In this document: positions 43,099-51,641 of the stretch, piece after piece
Layout of the letters: every line of letters starts with the position of its first letter
Numbering within the stretch: the stretch's first letter is position 1
Assembly: GCA_963816545.1 (NCBI GenBank)
Contig: CAWFLE010000005.1
Coordinates: 186,001-250,000, forward strand
Source: Albimonas sp963816545
GTDB lineage: Bacteria > Pseudomonadota > Alphaproteobacteria > Rhodobacterales > Rhodobacteraceae
DNA: 64,000 nucleotides
Direction: 5' to 3'
Made by a program: the position numbers and the translations under genes
Notes under the pieces: model-generated
What the model was told of the DNA's origin: nothing
The model's input: only the letters and a program-made list of their open reading frames with translations
Database searches by the model: none

Positions 43099-44392
43099 CA
43101 CCTGGGACACAGCCGACGAGCGGGGGTTCGACGGCGGCTACACGACGGTACGTGACTACGTCCGGCCGCGCAGGCTGTCCTTGAAGGAGGTCTTCGTGCC
43201 GCTGGTCCACCCGGCCGGGCACGCGCAGGCGGACTTCGGGGAGGCGTGGGTGGTGCTGGGGGGCGTCCGGCGGAAGGTGCGCGTGCTGGTGGTCGACCTG
43301 CCCCAGAGCGATGCGATCTTCCTGAAGGCCTACCTTGCCGAGACGGCCGAGGCTCTGTGCGACGGCCATGTGGCGGCGTTCGACGTCTTCGGCGGCGTGC
43401 CGCTTTCGATCCTGTACGACAACACCCGGCTGGCGGTGGCGAAGATCCTGGGCGACGGGACGCGCCAGCGCGCCAGGCTGTTCGCGGAGCTTCAGTCGCA
43501 TTACCTGTTCCGCGACCGCTTCGGTCGGCCCGGCAAGGGCGCCGACAAGGGCAACGTGGAGGGGATGGCGGGCTTCGGCCGCCGGACCTTCATGGTCCCG
43601 ATCCCCGAGGCGACCGACATCGACGCTCTGAACGCGATGCTGCTGGAGCGATGCCAAGCGCGTCAGGACGCGGTGCTGCGCGGAGCCGACGTCACGATCG
43701 GCGAGCGGCTGGCGGCCGACCGCGCGGCGTTCCCGGCGCTGCCGCCGACGCCGTTCGATGCCTGCGACAAGCGCCCCGGGAAGGCCTCCAGCCAGCCGCT
43801 GATGCGCTGCAAGAGCACCGACTACTCGGTCCCGGTCGCCTATGCGCATCGCGACGTGCTGGTGAAGGGCTACGTGGACGCGGTGGCGATCTCGGTCGGC
43901 GCCGAGGAGATCGCCCGCCACCCGCGCTCCTATGACAGCGCCGACTTCGTCTTCGATCCGCTTCACCACCTCGCGCTGCTCGAGATGAAGGTCGGCGCGC
44001 TCGACCAGGCATTCGTCGGGCGATCCTTCCACTGGAAGGCTCGCTTCTCCTCCTCATCCTTGCAAGGCTGGGCGCTGCCCGACGCGTTCCCGACGCTGCG
44101 CCGCCTGCTGGAGGCGCGGCTGAGCGGCAAGAACCGCTGCGCGGCGGGCAAGCGCGAGTACGTGCAGGTGCTGCGGCTGCTGGAGACCTTCCCGATGGCG
44201 GTCGTCCATGGCGCGGTGACCGACGCGCTGAAGCTCGGCGCGATCAGCTATGATGCGGTCAGGCGCCTCGCCCTGTGCCGGGTCGAGCGGCGTCCCCCGA
44301 AGCTGAGCCTCGACGTCTACCCCTACCTGCCGGAGGCGACCGTCGAGACCACGTCCGCCGCCAGCTGCATGAGCCTCCTGGCGGGCGCCGGC
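43097..44392 (+). pseudogene. istA: IS21-family transposase IstA, 5'-truncated
   Basis: The frame enters from the IS256 end without a start and picks up IstA at WDTADERGFDGGYTTVRDYVR. It continues through the integrase core (HAQADFGEAWVVLGGVRRKVRVLVVDLPQSD, LYDNTRLAVAKI, KGNVEG) to LLETFPMAVVHGAVTDALKLGAISYDAVRRLAL. The N-terminal helix-turn-helix region, roughly 80-100 residues, is missing and is not found on the other side of the IS256. It then runs without a stop into the istB start at 44393, which is unusual. Confidence 0.8.
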
Positions 44393-45255
44393 ATGACCGC
44401 CACGCCCGAGACGCCCGAGATCCTGCTGCGCCATCATCTGAAGAAGCTGAAGCTTCCGACCGTGTCGCACCGCAGGTGCGCCTGCGGCGCAACGCGAGTA
44501 CGAGAAGCTGGCCCGGCAGTGCGCCGCCGAGAACGTCGACCATGTGCGCCACCTGATGCGGCTGATCGAACTGGAGCTGCCCGCGGCCAGAGGCCGCCGA
44601 AGTCCACTGGCGCGCGGCGACGCGCGACCGCGAGGCCCGCACCGTCGAGCGGCGCATCCGCGACGCCCGCTTCCCGGCGGTCAAGAGCCTGGAGAGCTTC
44701 GACTTCGACGCCATTCCTGGCCTGAACAAGAGACTGGTCCTCGATCTGGCGCGCTGCGAGTTCGTCGCCCGGCGCGAGAACGTCATCATGCTGGAAGCAT
44801 GTCTCCAACATGACGCCCTCGGTCCCAGCGGCACGGGCAAGACCCACATCGCCTGCGGCATCGGGCTGGCCGCCTGCCAGCGCGGCGTGAAGACCCGCTT
44901 CGCCACCGCCGCCGCCATCGTGCACGAGATGATCGAGGCCCAGGATGAGAAGCGGCTGATGCGCCTGCAAAAGACCCTCGCCAGCTATGAGCTGCTGATC
45001 ATCGACGAGCTGGGCTTCGTGCCGCTGTCGCGCACCGGCGCCGAACTGCCGTTCGAGCTGATCAGCCAGCGCTACGAGCGAAGCGCCACGATCATCACCT
45101 CGAACCTGCCCTTCGATGAGTGGACCGCGACCTTCGGTGACGAACGCCTCACCGGTGCGCTGCTCGACCGCCTGACCCACCATGTCCACATCCTGGAGGC
45201 GAACGGGCCGTCCTATCGCCTCGCCCAGAGCCGCTCGCGCAAGCTTACCGCCTGA
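44393..45255 (+). pseudogene. istB: IS21-family ATPase IstB, disrupted by three short insertions
   Basis: IstB helper ATPase: MTATPETPEILLRHHLKKLKLPT, then EYEKLARQCAAENVDHVRHLMRLIELEL, then DREARTVERRIRDARFPAVKSLESFDF, then Walker A GPSGTGKTH and LLIIDELGFVPLSRTG. The four blocks are split by extra DNA at about 44465-44495, 44580-44625 and 44794-44820. The first two shift the frame; the third adds nine codons (EACLQHDAL) just before Walker A. The 3' part from 44788 is open to the stop. Confidence 0.75.
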
Positions 45256-45282
45256 TCCCCGAGAAGAAGCGGAAACGATGAC

Positions 45283-45302
45283 GCCCCCGGCATGCCGGGG
45301 GC
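45283..45302. terminator. 20-base palindrome after istB
   Basis: A perfect palindrome GCCCCCGGCATGCCGGGGGC 28 bases after the istB stop, likely stopping IS21 transcription. No T-run follows. Confidence 0.45.
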
Positions 45303-45319
45303 CTCATCGCTCATGAGCG

Positions 45320-45366
45320 CAGTGGCCGGTTCTTTCGGCGCCCCAGTGGCCGACTCTCTCGGCGCC
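45320..45366. repeat. IS21 right-end direct repeats
   Basis: Two 23-base copies, CAGTGGCCGGTTCTTTCGGC.. at 45320-45342 and CAGTGGCCGACTCTCTCGGC.. at 45344-45366, 24 bases apart. IS21 elements carry such repeated transposase-binding sites inside their ends, so these mark the right end of the decayed element, with GTTGACAACTC following. The left end is not found. Confidence 0.65.
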
Positions 45367-45385
45367 GTTGACAACTCAAATGGAA

Positions 45386-45421
45386 CAGACGCCTGCTGAC
45401 AACTCTGTCGGCAGGCGTCTG
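45386..45421. terminator. strong hairpin between the IS21 end and cytochrome c gene
   Basis: CAGACGCCTGC (45386-45396) pairs with GCAGGCGTCTG (45411-45421), and the inner TGACA/TGTCG can extend the stem to 16 pairs with one T-G. Lying 87 bases beyond the cytochrome c stop, it could terminate that gene (minus strand) or belong to the IS end. Confidence 0.5.
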
Positions 45422-45507
45422 CAGCTATCCCCGCATAGCCGAACGTGCAGCTGGCCAGAGGCGGCCCGTGCATGACGAAATGGCGCGGGCCCGGGGGCCC
45501 GCCGCGG

Positions 45508-46014
45508 TCACTGCGCGGTGGTCTTGAGGTAGGCGATCACCGCCGCCCGGTCCTCGACCGCGCGCAGGCCGGCGAAGCCCATGGCGGTTCCGGGGGCGAA
45601 GCCCTTCGGGTTCTCCAGGAAATGGCTCATGTTCTCCGGGGTCCACACATCCGCCACCGGCTTCAGCGAGCCCGAGTAGTTGAAGCCCGGAACCGAGGCG
45701 ACCTCGCGGCCCACGACGCCGTCCAGATGCGGGCCGGTGGCGTTGGTGCCGTCGATGTTGTGGCAGGCCTTGCACTTGTTGAAGATGCGCTCGCCCCGCG
45801 CCGGATCGGCCTCGGCCATCACGATCGCGAAGTCCACCTGCTCCACCGGCTCGCCGCCGCCGGCCTCTTCGACCTCGAGCGAGTAGGCGTAGTGATGCTC
45901 GCCGCCATGTTCGGCGTCGAAGAAGATCATGTTGGAGAAGAACTGGACCCCGAGATACAGCAGCAGCGCTCCGCAGATCGCGCCGACGATCTTGTTGATC
46001 TCCATCGTGTCCAT
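45508..46014 (-). CDS. membrane-anchored cytochrome c (c552/cy, CycM-like)
   Basis: A 168-residue cytochrome with an uncleaved N-terminal anchor (INKIVGAICGALLLYLGVQFFSNMIFF, residues 5-32), an acidic linker, then a class I haem domain: CKACH in FNKCKACHNIDGTNATGPHL and the Met ligand in GTAMGFAG. It matches cytochrome cy/c552 of Rhodobacter and Paracoccus, which carry electrons from the bc1 complex to the cbb3 or aa3 oxidase. Divergent from pheA, as is common in Rhodobacterales. Confidence 0.92.
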   Translation of the reverse strand: MDTMEINKIVGAICGALLLYLGVQFFSNMIFFDAEHGGEHHYAYSLEVEEAGGGEPVEQVDFAIVMAEADPARGERIFNKCKACHNIDGTNATGPHLDGVVGREVASVPGFNYSGSLKPVADVWTPENMSHFLENPKGFAPGTAMGFAGLRAVEDRAAVIAYLKTTAQ

Positions 46015-46098
46015 GCTGTTCAGACCCCTTGTTCTTGCTCGCCCCGCGGCGGCGCCGTCATGCGCGCGCGGCCGGGTTTCGGCAGGTTTCCTAGCCGC

Positions 46099-46127
46099 TT
46101 CCAGCCCGCAGCCGCAAGGCGTATAAG
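46099..46127 (+). promoter_or_regulatory. candidate sigma-70-type promoter of pheA
   Basis: TTCCAG (46099-46104) and TATAAG (46122-46127) are 17 bases apart, 54 bases upstream of the pheA start. Both are partial matches to the -35/-10 consensus; this is inference from sequence only. Confidence 0.4.
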
Positions 46128-46180
46128 GCGCGACCCATTGACCGGAGAGACAAGGCGCCCGCGGCGCCTGCAAGAGGACC

Positions 46181-47038
46181 ATGACCCAGCAAGACAGGAT
46201 CGCCTTCCAGGGGGAGCCCGGCGCCTATTCCCACCTCGCCTGCCGCCAGGCCTATCCGGGGCTGGAGCCCATGGCCTGCCAGACCTTCGAGGAGGCGATC
46301 GCGGCCGTGCGCTCGGGCGAGGCGAAGCTCGCGATGCTGCCGGTGGAGAACTCCACCTACGGGCGCGTGGCGGACATCCACGCCCTTCTGCCGGGCTCCG
46401 GCCTCTTCATCATCGGCGAGACCTTCGTGCCCGTCGCCATCCAGCTCATGGGCCCGGAGGGCGCGACGCTGGAGGGGGTGAAGGCCGCCATGAGCCACAC
46501 CGTCCTGCTGGGCCAGTGCCGCGAGTTCCTCGGCCGCCACGGGATCCGGGCGATCACCGGCACCGACACGGCCGGCTCGGCCCGGCAGGTGTCCGAGGAC
46601 GGGGACCCGGCGATGGCGGCCCTCGCCTCCGAGCTGGCCGCCGAGATCAACGGGCTGAGGATCCTCGCGCGCGACATCCAGGACAACAAGCACAACGCCA
46701 CCCGCTTCCTGGTGATGAGCCGCCAGAAGATCGAGGCGGAGCCGCAGACGCCCAAGGTCCTCACCACCTTCGTCTTCGAGGTCCGCAACGTTCCGGCCGC
46801 GCTCTACAAGGCTATGGGCGGGTTCGCCACCAACGGCGTGAACATGGTGAAGCTGGAAAGCTACATGGTCGGCGGATCCTTCACCGCCACCCAGTTCCTC
46901 GCGGATATCGAGGGGCATCCCGAGGACCGCTCCGTGCGTCTCGCGCTGGAGGAGCTCGGCTTCTTCACCAACTTCCGCAAGATCCTCGGCGTCTACCCGG
47001 CGCATCCGTACCGGGAGCAGGTCAAGGTCGCCGCCTGA
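46181..47038 (+). CDS. pheA: prephenate dehydratase
   Basis: A 285-residue enzyme converting prephenate to phenylpyruvate for phenylalanine synthesis. It has IAFQGEPGAYSHLACRQAYPG, the active-site region LPVENSTYGRVADIHALL and NKHNATRFLVMSR with the catalytic Thr. A C-terminal ACT domain (TTFVFEVRNVPAALYKAMGGFATNGVNMVKLESYM) should give phenylalanine feedback. No chorismate mutase domain is fused. AGAGGA precedes the start. Confidence 0.96.
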   Translation: MTQQDRIAFQGEPGAYSHLACRQAYPGLEPMACQTFEEAIAAVRSGEAKLAMLPVENSTYGRVADIHALLPGSGLFIIGETFVPVAIQLMGPEGATLEGVKAAMSHTVLLGQCREFLGRHGIRAITGTDTAGSARQVSEDGDPAMAALASELAAEINGLRILARDIQDNKHNATRFLVMSRQKIEAEPQTPKVLTTFVFEVRNVPAALYKAMGGFATNGVNMVKLESYMVGGSFTATQFLADIEGHPEDRSVRLALEELGFFTNFRKILGVYPAHPYREQVKVAA

Positions 47039-47070
47039 AACCTGCCCGTCCCGCGGCGGACGCCGGGACG

Positions 47071-47115
47071 GCGTTTCGCAGCGAGACGCGGCGGCGAATG
47101 TTTCGCTGCGAAACG
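47071..47115. repeat. two copies of the GTTTCGC-N-GCGAAAC palindrome
   Basis: CGTTTCGCAGCGAGACG (47072-47088) and TGTTTCGCTGCGAAACG (47099-47115) sit between the convergent pheA and a small gene. The same core occurs at 7286-7302. Their arms match, with one mismatch in the first copy. Between convergent genes they may act as terminators or be a dispersed repeat. Confidence 0.5.
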
Positions 47116-47135
47116 CAACGGCGAGTTGAAGTGAC

Positions 47136-47318
47136 TCAACCCTGACTTGCACCGCGCTTCTCCTTGAGGCGCTCCTGGATGCGGCGCCAGTTGCGGGCCT
47201 CCTCCGCCTCGCCGGCCTCCTCGTGGCGCACGGCGCGCTGGGCGGCGGTGGCGATGGCCCGGGGGCCGAGCTCGTCGAAGAGGGCGTTCGCCTGGAGTTC
47301 GACGTCTTCCATGCGCAT
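47136..47318 (-). CDS. small uncharacterised protein
   Basis: A 60-residue, mostly helical protein (DVELQANALFDELGPRAIATAAQRAVRHEEAGEAEEARNWRRIQERL). Similar short proteins beginning AxxLFDxxGPRAxxxAAQR occur in Rhodobacterales without known function. The start may be 47318 or the Met two codons later (47312). No signal peptide. Confidence 0.6.
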   Translation of the reverse strand: MRMEDVELQANALFDELGPRAIATAAQRAVRHEEAGEAEEARNWRRIQERLKEKRGASQG

Positions 47319-47480
47319 GTCCGATCCTCCCGTCAGGGTCCTGCGTCAGGCGGGACGGCGGCGGCAAGGTGGAGCGGGGGCCGCCGTCCGTTGCCTCGAA
47401 TCTAGGGCGAAACGCCGGCCGCGTAACCCCCGGCGCGGCGCACGGGGGGCAGGCGGTTGATCCCGAAGGCGGAATCCCCT

Positions 47481-48491
47481 TTAGTCGAAGTCGGGGATGC
47501 GCCCCTCCACCCATGCCTCGATCACCGAGCGGGCGATGGCGCCGTGGCGGGCGGGGGCGATGACCGGATGGCGGCCGGCGAGCGCCTCGCGCATCTCGTC
47601 CCGCTCCACCCACATCGCGCTGTCCAGCTCATGCTCGTCGATGCGGATGTCTTCGGTCAGCGCCTCGGCGGCGCAGCCCATCATCAGCGACGCGGGGAAC
47701 GGCCAGGGCTGGGAGGCCACATAGCGCACGCGGCCCACGCGGATGGCGGTCTCCTCGTCAACCTCGCGGCGCACGGCGGCCTCCAGCGTCTCGCCGGGCT
47801 CCATGAAGCCCGCGAGGAGCGAGAACATGCCGCGCGGCCACATGGACTGGCGCCCGACGAGGACGCGGGAGCCGCGCGTCACCAGCATGATGACCACGGG
47901 GTCCGTGCGCGGGAAGTGATGCGCCCCGCAGTCGGGACATTCGCGCCGCCAGCCGGCGTTGCTCATCTCGGACCGGGAGCCGCATTTCGAGCAGAACCGG
48001 TGGGAGCGGTGCCATTCCAACACGCCCTTGGCGGCGGCCGCATCCGCCGAATCCTGTACCGACAGCCGCGCCATCGCCTGCCGCAGGTCCTGGTAGCCGA
48101 AGCTTTCGGGCAGGAGGGGGTGGGCGTTGGCGGTTTCGTCCCGGAAGCCGCGGGGCGGGCCGTCGGGGGCGGCGGGGTCCACCCACGACGATACGTCGAG
48201 TGCGAAGCGGCCCGAGAGGCGGCCGTCGTCGTCCTGAAGGCCGAGGAACACCGGCGCCTCGATCGCGTCCTTCAGGACGGGCGAGTCGGAGGGGAGCCAG
48301 CCGAGGACAAGGCCGTCCCCGGTCTCCTCCATCAGGGGCTTGCCGCGCCAGAGAGGGAGGACGCGCGCCGCCGCGTCCTGCCAGAATCGCCGGAGCAGCG
48401 CCGCGTCTCCGCGCAGGCGGTCGGCGCGGTCCCGCGTCCCGCCCCCGAAGGTGATGGCGGCTTCCTCGATCATCGGCGCGTCCCCCGTCAT
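47481..48491 (-). CDS. nudC: NAD+ diphosphatase (NudC)
   Basis: A 336-residue Nudix enzyme that hydrolyses NAD(H) and can remove NAD caps from RNA. The zinc ribbon is CSKCG...CPDCG (around residues 180-200), the Nudix box is GFMEPGETLEAAVRREVDEETAI, and the NudC-specific SQPWPFPASLM follows. The N-terminal domain is typical. The Met at 48491 was taken as the start; one further upstream would add a Pro/Arg leader. Confidence 0.93.
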   Translation of the reverse strand: MTGDAPMIEEAAITFGGGTRDRADRLRGDAALLRRFWQDAAARVLPLWRGKPLMEETGDGLVLGWLPSDSPVLKDAIEAPVFLGLQDDDGRLSGRFALDVSSWVDPAAPDGPPRGFRDETANAHPLLPESFGYQDLRQAMARLSVQDSADAAAAKGVLEWHRSHRFCSKCGSRSEMSNAGWRRECPDCGAHHFPRTDPVVIMLVTRGSRVLVGRQSMWPRGMFSLLAGFMEPGETLEAAVRREVDEETAIRVGRVRYVASQPWPFPASLMMGCAAEALTEDIRIDEHELDSAMWVERDEMREALAGRHPVIAPARHGAIARSVIEAWVEGRIPDFD

Positions 48492-48861
48492 TGGTTTCGG
48501 GCATCTATGGACCCCGGCGCGCGGGAGACGCAAGGCGGCGCGGCCGCCGAGGCGCGGCCCCCCGAGACGGCCGTGGAGGGCCGGGAGGGGCCGGAGCCAC
48601 GACGCAAGACGCCCCCGCCGCCCGGCGCGGCTGGGGGGCGTGCGCCTCCCCCGGCGCGGAGGGGGCGCGGACGACGCCCCGCCGCCCGGCGCCGGCGTGC
48701 CGCGGGCGCGGCGGCTGGCGGGGCTGTGCGGCGCCCCGGCGCGGAGGGGGCCGGGGGAGGCGCGGCGGCGGGCCGCTGGAGAACCGACGTTTCCAAGGCG
48801 GGCGCGTCCGCGGGAATTCGGGCCCTTGAAAACCGGTGCGGCCCGCGATAGATGGCGCGTC
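48492..48861. other. 370-base gene-free, extremely GC-rich region
   Basis: Low-complexity GC-rich sequence between nudC and the SRP RNA. The segment CCGGCGCGGAGGGGGC occurs twice (near 48652 and 48737). Open frames cross it, but they are Arg/Pro/Gly-rich and start-less, so no gene is supported. The promoters of nudC and the SRP RNA should lie at its two ends. Confidence 0.5.
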
Positions 48862-48957
48862 GAGAGGTTGGCGTGGGCAGGCGCCTCGCCAACCCGGTCA
48901 GATCCGGAAGGAAGCAGCCGTAACGAGTCCCGTCTGGGTCGCGTTCCAGCCTCTCAC
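48862..48957 (+). ncRNA. ffs: signal recognition particle RNA, small type (4.5S)
   Basis: The universally conserved SRP apical domain is present: GGTCAGATCCGGAAGGAAGC followed by AGCCGTAA. The outer ends GAGAGGTTGG and CCAGCCTCTC pair to close the hairpin, giving about 96 nt. A CCCCCCCTTTTT tract follows at 48957-48968, a terminator. Position just upstream of dnaX is usual in alphaproteobacteria. Ends are accurate to a few bases. Confidence 0.95.
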
Positions 48958-49087
48958 CCCCCCTTTTTCACGGGCCCGTCAAGGGCTGCGACCTTCGCGG
49001 TTGCAACCTGACGCCGCGTCGGGCGTTCGTCCTCTCATGGGGCGGCCGCGCCGCCCTCGACGGAACAGGTGAGAAAGGAGGATGGCG

Positions 49088-49348
49088 ATGACCCTCACCT
49101 CCCTCGACATCCTGCTGTCGGCGCTGATCGCCTGCGTGGTGGTCGTCGGCGTTGCGGTGGCCCTCGGCGGCCCGGATGCGGGTCGCGCCTGGCGCGACGA
49201 CGCGGGCGGGTTGCGCGACGACGAGCTGGCGGGCGAGCCCGGCTCGCGCACCGGACGCATGCTGGCGAAGGGATCCGCGATCCTGCTGGGCCTCGGGGTC
49301 CTGGGGATGGCGGGCCTGAGCCTGATCGCGGCCATCGACGGCGCCTGA
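49088..49348 (+). CDS. small membrane protein
   Basis: An 86-residue protein with two transmembrane helices (TSLDILLSALIACVVVVGVAVALG and GSAILLGLGVLGMAGLSLIAAI) separated by a charged linker. The sequence AGGAGGATGGCGATG decides the start: the first ATG touches the ribosome site, whereas the ATG at 49088 is spaced six bases from it. No family recognised. A hairpin terminator follows. Confidence 0.65.
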   Translation: MTLTSLDILLSALIACVVVVGVAVALGGPDAGRAWRDDAGGLRDDELAGEPGSRTGRMLAKGSAILLGLGVLGMAGLSLIAAIDGA

Positions 49349-49361
49349 CGGCGGACCGGCT

Positions 49362-49394
49362 CCGGGGAGGCGCGCCTTGCTGCGGCCTCCCCGG
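49362..49394 (+). terminator. hairpin after the small membrane protein gene
   Basis: CCGGGGAGGC (49362-49371) pairs perfectly with GCCTCCCCGG (49385-49394) around a 13-base loop, 13 bases after the stop and 45 bases before dnaX. Confidence 0.5.
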
Positions 49395-49438
49395 ACCCCT
49401 ATCCTCGGGGCTCCGCATCCTCGCCGCTTGGGAGCCTC

Positions 49439-51269
49439 ATGGCCGAAGACGCCTCCGCGAGCCCCGCCTATCAGGTTCTGGCGCGCAAGCACCGTCCCCA
49501 GACATTCGCCGACCTCATCGGTCAGGACGCGATGGTCCGCACGCTGCGCAACGCGTTCGAGGCGGACCGGATCGCGCATGCCTTCATCCTCACCGGCGTG
49601 CGGGGGGTGGGGAAGACCACGACCGCGCGAATCGTGGCCAAGGGGCTGAACTGCATCGGGCCGGACGGGCAGGGGGGGGCGACGGTCTCGCCCTGCGGGG
49701 TGTGCGAGCCGTGCCGGGCCATCGCCGAGTCGCGGCATGTGGACGTGCTGGAAATGGACGCGGCCTCGCGCACCGGGGTGGGGGACGTGCGCGAGATCAT
49801 CGAAGTCGGTGCGGTATCGGGCGGCCTCGGCGCGCTACAAGGTCTACATCATCGACGAGGTCCACATGCTGTCCACCAGCGCGTTCAACGCGCTGCTGAA
49901 GACGCTGGAGGAGCCGCCCGAGCATGTGAAGTTCATCTTCGCGACCACCGAGATCCGGAAGGTGCCGGTGACGGTTCTGAGCCGGTGCCAGCGCTTCGAC
50001 CTGCGGCGGATCGAGCCGGAGGTGATGATGGCGCATCTCAACCGGGTGGCGGAGCTGGAGGGCGCGCAGGTGGCCGCCGACGCGCTGGCGCTGATCGCGC
50101 GGGCGGCGGAGGGGTCGGCGCGCGATGCGCTGTCGCTGCTGGACCAGGCGATCGGGCATGGCGGCGGGGCGGCGACGGCCGAGGAGGTGCGCGCGATGCT
50201 GGGCCTCGCGGACCGCGGGCGGGTGCTGGACCTGTTCGAGACGGTGATGCGGGGGGATTGCGCGGGCGCGCTGGCGGAGCTGTCGGAGCAGTATGCGGCC
50301 GGGGCCGATCCACTGGCGGTGCTGCGGGATCTGGCGGAGGTCGTGCACTGGATCTCGGTGTGCAAGGTGACGCCGGCGGCGGCGGATGACCCGACGGCCG
50401 GGCCGGATGCGCGCGCGCGGGCGAAGGATTACGCGGGGCGGCTGGGGCTGAGGCCGCTGTCGCGGGCCTGGCAGATGCTGCTCAAGGCGATGGAGGAGGC
50501 TGCGGAAGCGGCGAACCCGATGATGGCCGCGGAGATGGCGATCATCCGGCTGACCCATGTGGCGGACCTGCCGACGCCGGAGGAACTGGTGCGCAACCTC
50601 ACGCAGGGCGGGCCGGGGCCTGCGCCTGCGGGGCCTGCGCCCGTGGGCGGGGGCGGCGGCGGGGTCACGGCGCGGGCGGCGATGGCCAGGGCCGCGCCGG
50701 CGCAGGTCTCCGCGCCGCGGGCGCAGATGGCCGCGGCGCCGCGGCCGGTGCTCGCCGCCTCGTCCGCCGCGCCGAAGCCCGCGGCCGAGGCGCTGCCGGA
50801 GGCGGTGGCGCGGCTCGGCGCCTTCGAGGACGTGGTGGCCCTGATCCGGGAGAAGCGGGACGCGCGGCTGCTGGTGGAGGTCGAGACCGGGCTCAAGCTG
50901 GTGAGCTACCAGCCGGGGCGGATCGCGTTCCAGCCCGCGCCGCAGGCGTCGCGGGAGCTGGCCTCGGATCTGGGGCAGAAGCTGCAGGCCTGGACCGGGT
51001 CGCGCTGGATGATCTCGGTCGAGGCGGAGGGCGGCGCCCCCACGGTGCGGGAGCGGGAGGACGCCGAGCGCGAGGACCTGCACGCCCGGCTGAAGGAGCA
51101 TCCGCTGGTGCGCGCGGCGCTGGAGGCGTTCCCGCAGGCGGAGATCCTCTCGACCCGCAGCTTCGACGCCCAGCCGGAGGCCGAAACCCAGACCGCCCCC
51201 GACTGGCAGGAGCGGCCCGAGGACGAGGACTGGGACGGGTGGGAGCCCGTGGACGATTTCGACGACTAG
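49439..51269 (+). CDS. dnaX: DNA polymerase III subunit gamma/tau, one-base frameshift as read
   Basis: Clamp-loader ATPase. The first part has VLARKHRPQTFADLIGQD, Walker A GVRGVGKTTTARIVA and a zinc module (CGVCEPC). After codon 121 the frame shifts and resumes as SVRYRAASARYKVYIIDEVHMLS (Walker B), EPPEHVKFIFATTEIRKVP and SRCQRFDLRRI. Deleting one A from GAAGTC (49802-49807) joins them into 609 residues. The gene is essential, so this is probably a sequence error. The position excludes the known programmed tau/gamma shift, which lies much further 3'. Confidence 0.93.
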
Positions 51270-51296
51270 GCGCGAGCCGCCGGAAAGGACGCGAAC

Positions 51297-51641
51297 ATGC
51301 TCAAGGGACTTGGGAATTTCGGCGACATGGCCAAGATGATGGCCAAGGCGCAGGAGCTTCAGGGCAAGATGGAGGAGGCCAAGGAGCGCATCGAGGCGCT
51401 GGAGGCCGAGGGCGATTCCGGCGGCGGGCTGGTGCGGGCCTGGTGCTCGGGCAAGGGCGAAGTGCGGCGGGTCGAGATCGACCCCAGCCTGTTCGTGCCC
51501 CAGGACAAGGAGGCGGTGGAGGACCTGATCGTCGCCGCCATCAAGACCGCCCAGGAGCGCGCCGCCGAGATGGCGCAGCAGGAGATGGCCAAGGCCACGG
51601 AGGGTCTGCCGCTGCCCCCGGGCATGAAGCTGCCGTTCTGA
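51297..51641 (+). CDS. ybaB: YbaB/EbfC family nucleoid-associated protein
   Basis: A 114-residue DNA-binding dimer. It starts MLKGLGNFGDMAKMMAKAQELQGKMEEAKERIEALEAEG, the usual helix, then a Gly-rich GGGLVRAWCSGKGEVRRVEIDPSLF and ends LPPGMKLPF. The gene lies 27 bases after dnaX, the standard order, but recR, which usually follows, is absent. Confidence 0.95.
   Translation: MLKGLGNFGDMAKMMAKAQELQGKMEEAKERIEALEAEGDSGGGLVRAWCSGKGEVRRVEIDPSLFVPQDKEAVEDLIVAAIKTAQERAAEMAQQEMAKATEGLPLPPGMKLPF

Noticed and set aside
42004..43155. 383-codon plus-strand frame opposite the IS256 transposase
   Set aside because: It is fully antisense to a clear transposase and its product has no family features.
47126..47139. 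FNR-type dyad TTGAAGTGACTCAA
   Set aside because: It overlaps the 3' end of the small gene between convergent genes, so it is not placed to control a promoter; probably chance.
48492..48851. GC-rich open frames between nudC and the SRP RNA
   Set aside because: They are low-complexity Arg/Pro/Gly sequence without ribosome sites; better read as spacer.
49795..49820. Programmed frameshift in dnaX
   Set aside because: The break is in the ATPase domain and has no slippery heptamer; the +1 base does not occur where tau/gamma shifts are known.
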